Shown: positions 1 to 5,561, counted from the first letter of the stretch. The stretch is 5,561 nt of DNA from Dehalococcoidia bacterium (GCA_030691835.1 JAUYDO010000155.1:1-5561); one strand, 5' to 3'. Program-made: numbers and translations. The notes: generated from the letters alone by a model not told the origin.

Positions 1-2
1 CA

Positions 3-236
3 GAGTCGCCTCTGGTGGCGGGGATTTTCGGGCTTCGTTCGCATGGTCTGATTTTCGGGGTTACCGGTTTCGCTTTCACGATTGGAGGCGCTATCGGTCC
101 CAGCCTCACCGGCTACATATTTGACGCCACCCACAGCTACCAGCTAGCATTCTTAGCCTCGGGAATTGCGGCGTTGCTGGGCTTGATTTTAACTTTAGTA
201 TTAAGACCTATAAAGCATAAGAGATTGCAGGTGTGA
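3..236 (+). CDS. MFS transporter, C-terminal fragment (cut by window edge)
   Basis: This is the last 77 codons of an open frame that enters from the left edge and stops at TGA 234-236. The GTG at 15 is an internal valine, since the frame is open upstream of it. The visible part holds two hydrophobic helices separated by a short loop. The first contains a glycine-rich stretch ending in GPSLTGYIFDAT, the second is AFLASGIAALLGLILTLVL, and a basic tail KHKRLQV follows. A helix ending G-P-x-x-x-G-Y-x-F-D followed by a final helix and a positively charged cytoplasmic tail is characteristic of transmembrane segments 11 and 12 of major facilitator superfamily carriers. The protein would sit in the inner membrane and exchange or import a small solute, but the substrate cannot be judged from the tail. 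It converges with the next gene (340-1374, minus strand). Confidence 0.75.
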   Translation, partial: ESPLVAGIFGLRSHGLIFGVTGFAFTIGGAIGPSLTGYIFDATHSYQLAFLASGIAALLGLILTLVLRPIKHKRLQV

Positions 237-306
237 CCGGATTATCCTAGAGCAAGCGTAACTATCATTTACATACCCACCCGGACTTCAGAGAAGGGCT
301 GAGAAG

Positions 307-323
307 ATGGTTGGAAGAACCAT
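307..323. other. Small hairpin in the convergent intergenic gap
   Basis: ATGGTT (307-312) pairs perfectly with AACCAT (318-323) around a 5-nt loop, giving a 6-bp stem. It lies between two converging genes, where terminators are expected. However, it is AT-rich and is followed on the plus strand by A residues, not T residues. On the minus strand the run of T precedes the hairpin. It is therefore not a standard intrinsic terminator in either direction. The remainder of the gap 237-339 shows nothing else recognisable. Confidence 0.25.
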
Positions 324-339
324 AAAAAATCTTGTGGGT

Positions 340-1374
340 CTACCAATATATTTCTACACTCTTAACTAAACCACCAGGCTTCCATTCACTGCCACCAAGC
401 ATGTTATACTCCCATATGAGTTGTTCTGACTCCCATAACAGAGAATTCCTATCCGCCTTAATTTTACTTTCCCTCTCCTTCAACTCATACAACATCTTGG
501 TAAGCTTTTCGTATTCCGCGAAATCCGCAATTAATGTCCTACCTCCGAGCATAGTTTCGAAAGCTTTGGCATCTTTGTCGAATGTTTCTATCTTGCTTTT
601 GAAGTCTTCAACTTTGCTTATAAATTCCTTAGTTTGCGACTCGTTTTCATCGAGTAATTGCTGATAATTCAGATAGCAATTATATTCTGGAGAAAATCTC
701 CATATAGTCCTCGGATAGTTTATTGCAGCTAGACTAATCAATGCGTATTTTCTTCCGACCTCAATGAACGCAATTTTGTCAAAGCTTTCTGGAACGATGT
801 TGTTAACCGGCTTTCCAGTTTTCATATCTATTGGTGGAGTAAGAAAACGTGGTTCTTCACCTGTACAGTCAACGAAGACTAACCCTTTATCAATGGTTTC
901 AAAAGCGTTCAGCGCATGACCTACAGGGTCGTCTGAAAAACGTATAGTAACGAAAGCCGCTTTAATTTTCATTCTTTCTGCGTTGTTGTGTAGTTTTTCT
1001 GCAAAGTCAGTGCAGACCCTTAAATCTCGCAAATAAGTGTCTTGGTCAGTCTTACCCTGCTTTAAAAAAGCGTATAACTGCTGTAATGTTGGGTTCTGCG
1101 CCTCTTTATTATTAACCAGTTGCACGCCTCTACCAGAATAACCCACAGATAGTGGTTGCTCATCGTAGCAAACAATAAATCCGTTCTTAAGTGATGTTCG
1201 TGTTGGTTTAGGGGTTGGTGTGGTTGTGTGCATGGATGGTTTGGGCACCACCGTCGGAGACGGAGCAATGGTCGGCTCTGGTGGTAAATTAATTGTAATG
1301 CAACTTAAGGAAATACCTAACAAGTGTATTATCGCGAACGCTGTGATTTTGATTTGTATGTTAAATTTAGTCAT
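340..1374 (-). CDS. Exported protein with transglutaminase-like Cys-His-Asp domain and helical C-terminus
   Basis: The 344-residue product is not a recognised named protein. Residues 1-24 form a signal peptide (basic start, then hydrophobic AFAIIHLLGISLS). Cys25 follows and could be a lipid-attachment site, but position -3 is Ser rather than Leu, so the lipobox is imperfect. Residues 31-60 are a Pro/Thr-rich linker. Residues about 65-235 look like a compact domain in which Cys121 (in VCTDFAEKL), His153 (in VGHALNAFET) and Asp169 (in LVFVDCTGE) have the order and context of the transglutaminase-like Cys-His-Asp triad. Residues about 238-325 are charged, helical and probably coiled-coil. An MLGG motif occurs twice, at 275-278 and 325-328. 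The ATG is the first start after an in-frame TGA three codons upstream, and only a weak GAAG ribosome site precedes it. The gene is clearly AT-richer than the operon beside it. The enzymatic role is inferred from the triad only; a non-catalytic surface protein is the alternative. Confidence 0.7.
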   Translation of the reverse strand: MTKFNIQIKITAFAIIHLLGISLSCITINLPPEPTIAPSPTVVPKPSMHTTTPTPKPTRTSLKNGFIVCYDEQPLSVGYSGRGVQLVNNKEAQNPTLQQLYAFLKQGKTDQDTYLRDLRVCTDFAEKLHNNAERMKIKAAFVTIRFSDDPVGHALNAFETIDKGLVFVDCTGEEPRFLTPPIDMKTGKPVNNIVPESFDKIAFIEVGRKYALISLAAINYPRTIWRFSPEYNCYLNYQQLLDENESQTKEFISKVEDFKSKIETFDKDAKAFETMLGGRTLIADFAEYEKLTKMLYELKERESKIKADRNSLLWESEQLIWEYNMLGGSEWKPGGLVKSVEIYW

Positions 1375-1404
1375 ATTGTTACTTCAAACTACATTAGCAA
1401 AAGA

Positions 1405-1433
1405 AGTATAGAGACGTGTTTGTATTTTGTCAA
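1405..1433 (-). promoter_or_regulatory. Sigma70-type promoter for the exported-protein gene
   Basis: Reading the minus strand, a perfect -35 box TTGACA (1433-1428) is followed after 17 nt by TATACT (1410-1405), which matches the -10 consensus at five of six positions. Transcription would start near 1398, leaving a leader of about 24 nt before the ATG at 1374. The promoter lies downstream of the operon terminator at 1473-1508, so this gene is transcribed independently of the oxidoreductase operon. Confidence 0.8.
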
Positions 1434-1472
1434 CTGTGACATCAGGCAATCTTTGATTATGTGCGTATAACT

Positions 1473-1508
1473 AAAAGGGGTGCATCTCCGAGGAGATGCA
1501 CCCCTTTT
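1473..1508 (-). terminator. Strong intrinsic terminator of the oxidoreductase operon (bidirectional form)
   Basis: The 17-nt arms 1473-1489 and 1492-1508 are perfect reverse complements. The practical structure is a 16-bp GC-rich stem (core GGGGTGCATCTC) with a 4-nt CGAG loop (CTCG on the minus strand). On the minus strand the stem ends in TTTTAGTT, and on the plus strand in TTTTGTTT, so it could work in both directions. It begins 22 nt after the stop codon of the iron-sulfur subunit gene. No plus-strand gene is seen to need it, so its main job is ending the operon mRNA. Confidence 0.9.
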
Positions 1509-1530
1509 GTTTACGGTAGATAACTTATCT

Positions 1531-2235
1531 CTATACGTGACTCTGTTTCTTGAACCCGTACATCTTTTCGCTCAGGTCCAGGCGCGCGACTTTATCCACG
1601 CTGACGCCCTTCGGCTTGATGTATTTGATGGCGGGACCGATGTTCTTCTCCGGCTTCAGGACAAACACGTTCTCTTTGCCAGCCAGCTTGGTTTTATTGG
1701 ATACTGCGCTGTTGGGGTCGTTGAAATCGCCGAAGGAGAGACAGCGCCCGATACAGGCGCGGACGCACGCCGGCTGTGCCTTCGGGTCGGCGTCGATGCG
1801 GTGTACGCAAAGCGTGCAGGCTTCCACGACGCCCTTTTGCTCATTGAACTGTATAGCGCCGTACGGGCATGCCGGGACGCACTTCATGACGCCGTCCGGC
1901 TGGTCCACGCAGGCATTGCACTTGCCCTTGGCGATGAGGACAAAACCGTCCTCGCGCTTGTAGATTGCATCCTTGGGACAAGCCGGCAGGCAGGGCGGCT
2001 CCTCGCAGTGCATACAGTGTACCGGCAAATAGTGCCGTGACAGGTCAGGGTACTTACCGTTGGTGATACTGAGCACCTGGTTCCAGGCATGACCGCCGGC
2101 GGTTGGCTCATCATCGGTGAACGGCGGGAGATTGTTCTCCTGCTTGCAGGCGATGACGCATATGCCACAGCCCAGGCAGTAGTCCATGTCAACCAGAATG
2201 CCGTATTGCTTAGCCGAGTTAGCTGTTTTTGTCAT
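1531..2235 (-). CDS. Four-cluster [4Fe-4S] electron-transfer subunit of a DMSO reductase-family enzyme
   Basis: The 234-residue ferredoxin-like protein passes electrons between the metal-pterin subunit encoded just upstream and an unknown carrier. Sixteen cysteines fall into four cluster motifs: C20-x2-C23-x2-C26-x3-C30; C74-x2-C77-x4-C82-x3-C86; C106-x2-C109-x9-C119-x3-C123; and C140-x2-C143-x13-C157-x3-C161. This is the arrangement of the PsrB/PhsB/TtrB/ArrB/NrfC group, and as in that family the clusters probably exchange ligands between distant motifs. Further family marks are KQENNLPP after the first motif and FGDFNDPNS after the last. A seventeenth cysteine (C165) lies in CIGRC, where relatives usually read CPTGA. 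There is no signal peptide or membrane helix, so it is cytoplasmic. The start ATG directly abuts the TAG of the upstream gene and has an ideal AAGGAGG site 7 nt upstream, implying coupled translation. The physiological electron carrier is unknown. Confidence 0.93.
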   Translation of the reverse strand: MTKTANSAKQYGILVDMDYCLGCGICVIACKQENNLPPFTDDEPTAGGHAWNQVLSITNGKYPDLSRHYLPVHCMHCEEPPCLPACPKDAIYKREDGFVLIAKGKCNACVDQPDGVMKCVPACPYGAIQFNEQKGVVEACTLCVHRIDADPKAQPACVRACIGRCLSFGDFNDPNSAVSNKTKLAGKENVFVLKPEKNIGPAIKYIKPKGVSVDKVARLDLSEKMYGFKKQSHV

Positions 2236-4689
2236 CTAAGCGCCTCCTTGTTCTTTGTCAACGACACCGGGCGGCGGGCCCTCTGCCTTGTAGACTTTAC
2301 ACAGAATACCTCTAAGCTCCGTCGTACCGGTGCCCGGGTCGGCGCCAAGCTCCGGGTCTACCAGGATATTACAGCTCGACTCAAAGACGCCGTATGGCGG
2401 CGGCAGCTCCGGATACCACCATGAGTGAGTGACGGAGACGACCCTGGGCATTATGCGCGGCGTAACGTCAGCCTTGAACCTTGACTTGCCGAATTTGCTC
2501 TGCACCCAGACCCAGTCACCGTCTTTAATTCCGTTCTGCGCGGCGGTATCGCTGTGAATCATCACCATCGGGAATGGCTGCATCTCGCGCAGGCGCGGCA
2601 CCTGGCGGTACTGGCTGTGGAAGAAGGGATAGTTGACTTCACGCGAGCCGGTAATCAGAATCAACGGGTAATCCCTGGCCAGCTCCGGATTCTTTTCGTA
2701 GCTCTGCAGTGGGTAGCTGAACAAGGGTATCGGCGCTATCCCGTACTTTTCGAGCACGGAGGAATACAGCTCGCACTTTCCTGAGGTCGTCTGGAAGCCG
2801 GGCTTTTTGTCCTTGCGGAAGAGTCCGGTCTCATACTTCTTCCAGTCTTCAGGAGAGGGGGTGAAGCAGGTTTTGGTCAGCTCTCTAAAGGTGATGCCCA
2901 TCTCTTCAAGCTGCCAGTCGCACCACTCCTCCTCCGTCTTCCAGGGCCAGATGTCGCCGCGACCCATCCTGTGAGTGAGTTCCCGGTAGATGAAGAAGTC
3001 CGGTTTGCTTTCATACACTGGTTCTATAACCTTTTGACCGGCAAAAACGCCTGCTTCCATGCTGTTGGAGACCCAGTCTCTTTCCAGCGGCGTGCAGGAG
3101 GGCAGGAGGATATCGGCGTACTGGGTCGAAGGTGTCATGGTGATGTCTGCCCAGACGATGAACTCAAGCTTGTCTCTGAGCGCCTGGATGATATATCTAT
3201 CCGGCTTCTCATGACCGACCAGCGGGTTGCTATCGCAGGCGAAGTAGACCTTGATGGGGTAGGGCTTGCCGGTGACTATCTGCTTCCAGACGCCGGGCTG
3301 CCACGCCGAAGGTGCGATGGTCAGCTCCTGCTCGGAGCTGAAGGGGAAGCCGCCGGTGACGCGCTTCTCAGCCTGTCCCCTGGGCAGACCGATGCCCGGC
3401 CTGGAGCCGAGCCCGACATTTCTGAACTTCGGGAACAGCCAGCAAGCGTTCCCGCCGCGGACATCGAAGTTACCGGTAATGCACTCAAGCTGGAGGATTG
3501 CCTGGTTGATGGCGGTGGACCTGGCGCACTGGGACATGGCGACTCCCCACTCGATGCAGGCTGGCTTGGTGGTGGCGTACATGATAGCTGATTCACGTAT
3601 CTTCTCCGCCGGTATCCAGGTTACTTCAGATGCCTTCTCAGGCGTCCACTCCTTGAGGTTTTCCTTAATGACGTCCCAGGCGGTCCTGCACTTTATAACC
3701 TTACCGTCAGCCAGCTTAACGTCATACGTTCCGGACATGGCGGGCTTTACGTTTGGCTTTTCGTAGGCTACCTCGGTGCTGTTCCAGATGACCGGTGCCC
3801 TGGAAATGGTATCCCAGGCGACGAAGTGGTCGGGGTTGCCGCCCTTCTCCACGTCACTGCGTCTCAGTATATTTCTGGTGTCCATCCGCACCAGGAAGGG
3901 CGCGTTGGTCCACTTCTCCACGAACTCCCTATCATAGAGTCCTTCAAATATAATTACGTGCTGCCAGGCTAGCGCCAGGGCTATATCCGTTCCCGGTCTG
4001 ATGGGAAGCCAGATGCTGGACTTCTGCGCCAGGCGGGTGTACACCGGGTCTATGGCGATGAGCTTGCAACCTCTCCTGAGAGCATCGGCAATTCTGGTAC
4101 CGCCTGCCCCCATGAAGTCGTTCCGGGAGTCGATAATGGTGTCTCCCCAGCCGACGATGCAGTTTGCCTTCTCGAAGTCGCGGTTTATGGCGAAGCCGGG
4201 CGGCGGCGGCATCTTGCCCGTTGTTACCGTCATCGCCGGCATCCTGGTCTTGGTGAGGCACAGGTGCCCGATGCCGATGCCGTTCGGGGTGCCGATAACG
4301 GTGCCGAAGAACTCTTTGAACGGAATATTATCAATCACCCTGCCGGTGCCCCAGCCATAGACAATGCTCTCGCCGCCAAATTTATCCCTGTAATACGTCA
4401 GCTTTTCCGCTATGGTGTCCAGGGCTTCATCCCACGAAATTCTCTGCCACTTATTTTCGCCCCTCTTGCCGACGCGCTTCATCGGGTATTTCAGGCGGTG
4501 AGGACCGTAAATATACTGTATAGCGGCGTTGCCCTTTTCACAGATACTGCCCCGGTTATGGGGACCGTCGGGGTCGCCCTCCATCTTTATAAGTTTGCCA
4601 TCTTTGACGTGTGCCAGCAGGATGCATCCTCCGTGGCACAGATAGCAAGCGGTCTTGAGTACTTTAGTTCCTGTTTCGGTTTTTGGCAT
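2236..4689 (-). CDS. Molybdopterin (Mo/W bis-MGD) oxidoreductase, catalytic subunit
   Basis: The 817-residue catalytic subunit (counted from the ATG at 4689) belongs to the DMSO reductase superfamily. Residues about 11-65 form the N-terminal [4Fe-4S] domain with C15-x2-C18-x3-C22-x27-C50, followed by Lys52 (CEKG), the position of the conserved lysine between cluster and pterin. Residues about 68-537 are the molybdopterin domains. Cys144 in GIGIGHLC is the likely metal ligand; it is an ordinary TGC codon, not selenocysteine. Residues about 674-800 are the dinucleotide-binding domain, with HSWWYPE at 755-761 and DPGTGTTELRG at 784-794. No twin-arginine signal is present, so the enzyme should be cytoplasmic. 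Size and C-terminal motifs fit the arsenate/polysulfide reductase, phenylacetyl-CoA oxidoreductase, acetylene hydratase and anaerobic dehydroxylase branches. In acetylene hydratase an essential Asp follows the second cluster cysteine, but here it is His19, which argues against that activity. The substrate is unknown. The ATG is preferred to an in-frame GTG at 4698 because that GTG lies inside the ribosome site. Confidence 0.93.
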   Translation of the reverse strand: MPKTETGTKVLKTACYLCHGGCILLAHVKDGKLIKMEGDPDGPHNRGSICEKGNAAIQYIYGPHRLKYPMKRVGKRGENKWQRISWDEALDTIAEKLTYYRDKFGGESIVYGWGTGRVIDNIPFKEFFGTVIGTPNGIGIGHLCLTKTRMPAMTVTTGKMPPPPGFAINRDFEKANCIVGWGDTIIDSRNDFMGAGGTRIADALRRGCKLIAIDPVYTRLAQKSSIWLPIRPGTDIALALAWQHVIIFEGLYDREFVEKWTNAPFLVRMDTRNILRRSDVEKGGNPDHFVAWDTISRAPVIWNSTEVAYEKPNVKPAMSGTYDVKLADGKVIKCRTAWDVIKENLKEWTPEKASEVTWIPAEKIRESAIMYATTKPACIEWGVAMSQCARSTAINQAILQLECITGNFDVRGGNACWLFPKFRNVGLGSRPGIGLPRGQAEKRVTGGFPFSSEQELTIAPSAWQPGVWKQIVTGKPYPIKVYFACDSNPLVGHEKPDRYIIQALRDKLEFIVWADITMTPSTQYADILLPSCTPLERDWVSNSMEAGVFAGQKVIEPVYESKPDFFIYRELTHRMGRGDIWPWKTEEEWCDWQLEEMGITFRELTKTCFTPSPEDWKKYETGLFRKDKKPGFQTTSGKCELYSSVLEKYGIAPIPLFSYPLQSYEKNPELARDYPLILITGSREVNYPFFHSQYRQVPRLREMQPFPMVMIHSDTAAQNGIKDGDWVWVQSKFGKSRFKADVTPRIMPRVVSVTHSWWYPELPPPYGVFESSCNILVDPELGADPGTGTTELRGILCKVYKAEGPPPGVVDKEQGGA
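2243..2249 (-). promoter_or_regulatory. Ribosome binding site of the iron-sulfur subunit gene
   Basis: AAGGAGG on the minus strand lies within the last codons of the catalytic subunit gene, 7 nt before the ATG at 2235. It fixes the start and indicates independent but coupled translation of the second subunit. Confidence 0.85.
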
Positions 4690-4692
4690 TTT

Positions 4693-4702
4693 CTCCACCT
4701 TT
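4693..4702 (-). promoter_or_regulatory. Ribosome binding site that decides the catalytic subunit start
   Basis: The minus strand reads AAAGGTGGAG here. Its AGGTG core ends 6 nt before ATG 4689, a normal spacing. The competing GTG at 4698 is part of this motif and has no comparable site upstream, so the longer 820-residue reading is less likely. Confidence 0.7.
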
Positions 4703-4817
4703 CTCAGTCATTATGCAGATAGCTACCGGACTTATTCTGTGGTTCTGACAGACCTCCTTCTAGCGAGTCTTGTTATGTGGGATGAATCGTACATGACCGA
4801 GCGACTAAACCAGCTTG

Positions 4818-4847
4818 ATTATAGCAGGCGTGCCTGAGCAAAGTCAA
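4818..4847 (-). promoter_or_regulatory. Sigma70-type promoter of the oxidoreductase operon, extended -10
   Basis: On the minus strand TTGACT (4847-4842) is followed after 18 nt by TATAAT (4823-4818). A TGC immediately before the -10 box makes an extended -10 element. Transcription would begin near 4811, leaving an untranslated leader of about 120 nt before ATG 4689. That leader is long enough for control at the RNA level. It holds a possible 20-codon reading frame (4794-4732) and only short stems, and no known riboswitch is recognised. Confidence 0.75.
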
Positions 4848-4865
4848 AACCAGTTCGCTGACAAC

Positions 4866-4878
4866 CGTTATAATAACG
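4866..4878. promoter_or_regulatory. 13-bp palindrome between the divergent promoters (possible operator)
   Basis: CGTTAT-A-ATAACG is a perfect inverted repeat with a one-base centre. It sits 18 nt upstream of the -35 box of the oxidoreductase operon and about 30 nt upstream of the -35 box of the plus-strand gene. That is a suitable place for a dimeric regulator acting on either promoter. An outer pair, GACAAC (4860-4865) and GTTGTC (4895-4900), is also inverted around it. The sequence contains TATAAT, so it could instead be a -10 box, but no good -35 box is placed for it. No regulator family is identified. Confidence 0.4.
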
Positions 4879-4910
4879 ACTATCTTGTTGCGCCGTTGTC
4901 CATCGCTAAT

Positions 4911-4940
4911 TTGCACAGGCTATTGGCTTCTTGCTAGAAT
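4911..4940 (+). promoter_or_regulatory. Probable promoter of the plus-strand membrane protein gene
   Basis: TTGCAC (4911-4916) and TAGAAT (4935-4940) are separated by 18 nt, and TGC precedes the -10 box as an extended element. The architecture is the same as that of the divergent promoter at 4818-4847. The start site would fall near 4947, about 34 nt before the proposed GTG start at 4981. Confidence 0.55.
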
Positions 4941-4980
4941 TGATTGAGTTGAATGTGAGAAAGCGGGTGGGTAAAGAGCG

Positions 4981-5561
4981 GTGGCCTTATCTCTCATCAT
5001 AGTCCTGGGGGCTTTTGTCTGGCTACTCTATGAGACGCGCTGGTTAACCGTCAGGTTAGCCGCTGGGGCTGCACCGTCTCTCACACACCGTCATATACCA
5101 TTCAGAGAGGCATTACCGAAGCCACCTGGTCTACGCACTGCTCGAGCACAGGTGCTCAGCGGCGGAATGAAAGCCGCCATCGTTTTCCTTATCGCCGTCA
5201 CCGCGGCGGAGGTAGTAACCAACTTTACCAACATTTTCTGGGGAATCATCAGCCACTCTGTTATCCTGATTGCGCTCATCGCTTATTCTACGGTGAAGGC
5301 TGGTTCCCCCGACCACAAGCTTTTTCTGACGTTATGTCTCGCTCCTCTCACGCGTATCGTCAGCCTCGCCATGCCTCTGACCCGGTTCCCTGTCATATTC
5401 TGGTATATTATCATCTATCCCACTTTGATGGTGGGAGCCTGGGTGACCATGAGGCGTGTCAACTACACACCCTATGAGGTGGGGCTGAACGCCCGTAACC
5501 TGAAGTTGCAGTGGCTTATCTCCCTCAGCGGAATCTTGCTGGGCGTCATGGAGTACGTTAT
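4981..5561 (+). CDS. CPBP (CAAX-type) intramembrane protease-like protein, N-terminal part, runs off the window
   Basis: The frame is open from a TAA at 4972-4974 to the right edge, giving at least 193 residues. The GTG at 4981 is the first start in it. It is followed by a hydrophobic helix (residues 2-17) and WLLYETRWLTVRL, then a Pro/Arg-rich linker. Further hydrophobic segments lie at about 64-76, 84-104, 113-132, 137-156 and 177-193. Stretches such as APLTRIVSLAMPL, FWYIIIYPTLM, YTPYEVGLNARN and SGILLGVMEYV resemble the region before the catalytic core in bacterial CPBP-family intramembrane metalloproteases. The diagnostic EExxxR and later His motifs would lie beyond the window, so protease activity is unproven. 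The ribosome site before GTG 4981 is weak (GGGTGGG). ATG 5167 (residue 63) is an alternative start that would remove the first helix and linker. The gene is divergent from the oxidoreductase operon. Confidence 0.6.
   Translation, partial: MALSLIIVLGAFVWLLYETRWLTVRLAAGAAPSLTHRHIPFREALPKPPGLRTARAQVLSGGMKAAIVFLIAVTAAEVVTNFTNIFWGIISHSVILIALIAYSTVKAGSPDHKLFLTLCLAPLTRIVSLAMPLTRFPVIFWYIIIYPTLMVGAWVTMRRVNYTPYEVGLNARNLKLQWLISLSGILLGVMEYV

Noticed and set aside
332..664. Plus-strand frame of 110 codons over the end of the exported-protein gene
   Set aside because: It is Ser/Leu-rich, as expected for the complement of a Lys/Glu-rich helical region, and has no ribosome site.
1480..2040. Plus-strand frame of 186 codons across the iron-sulfur subunit gene
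   Set aside because: It lies antisense to a gene with 16 ordered cluster cysteines and begins inside the terminator hairpin. It has no recognisable protein features and is an antisense shadow.
2971..3591. Plus-strand frame of 206 codons (and an overlapping one at 3266-3766)
   Set aside because: Both are antisense to the well-supported catalytic subunit. Long antisense frames are expected in GC-rich coding sequence, and neither has a ribosome site or family motif.
4258..4260. Selenocysteine at the metal-ligand position of the catalytic subunit
   Set aside because: The ligand codon reads TGC on the minus strand (Cys144). There is no in-frame TGA, so this is not a selenoenzyme.
4264..4722. Plus-strand frame of 152 codons over the 5' end of the catalytic gene
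   Set aside because: It is antisense to the [4Fe-4S] domain, and its translation shows no coherent domain.
5091..5316. Two short minus-strand frames near the right edge
   Set aside because: They are opposite the hydrophobic plus-strand membrane protein frame, which is longer, open to the edge and has family resemblance.
1..5561. CRISPR array, tRNA or rRNA gene, insertion sequence
   Set aside because: No regularly spaced repeats, no tRNA-like cloverleaf sequence, no transposase frame and no terminal inverted repeats were seen on either strand.

Overview
This window is a stretch of bacterial chromosome from what looks like an anaerobe. Its centre is a complete two-gene operon on the minus strand (about 1531-4689). 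It encodes a bis-pterin molybdenum/tungsten oxidoreductase of the DMSO reductase superfamily and its four-cluster ferredoxin partner. The family make-up, the moderate GC content and the style of the CPBP-type membrane protein at the right edge would suit a Chloroflexota (Dehalococcoidia-like) genome. That placement is inference from protein style, not proof.

Layout, left to right. (1) Positions 3-236 (+) hold the C-terminal end of a major facilitator transporter, cut by the window edge. (2) Positions 340-1374 (-) encode an AT-richer, apparently exported protein. It has a signal peptide, a Pro/Thr-rich linker, a domain with a plausible Cys-His-Asp transglutaminase-like arrangement, and a helical C-terminus. 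It has its own near-consensus sigma70-type promoter (1405-1433). (3) Positions 1473-1508 form a long perfect hairpin with T-tracts on both sides. It ends the oxidoreductase operon and insulates it from the exported-protein gene. (4) Positions 1531-2235 (-) encode the iron-sulfur subunit and 2236-4689 (-) the catalytic subunit. The stop codon of one directly abuts the start codon of the other. (5) Positions 4690-4980 are a divergent regulatory region with two recognisable promoters, one per direction, and a 13-bp palindrome between them. (6) Positions 4981-5561 (+) hold the start of a multi-pass membrane protein resembling the N-terminal half of CPBP (CAAX-type) intramembrane proteases. It runs off the right edge.

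How the genes work together. The catalytic subunit binds one [4Fe-4S] cluster and the metal-pterin cofactor through a cysteine. The second subunit carries 16 cysteines in four [4Fe-4S] motifs and should wire the active site to an electron carrier. Neither subunit has a Tat signal, and no membrane anchor (NrfD/PsrC type) or dedicated chaperone is encoded between the promoter and the terminator. The enzyme is therefore probably a soluble cytoplasmic heterodimer, unlike the periplasmic arsenate, polysulfide or tetrathionate reductases with similar subunits. Its substrate cannot be read from the sequence. The flanking transporter, exported protein and membrane protease have separate promoters or orientations and no evident functional link.
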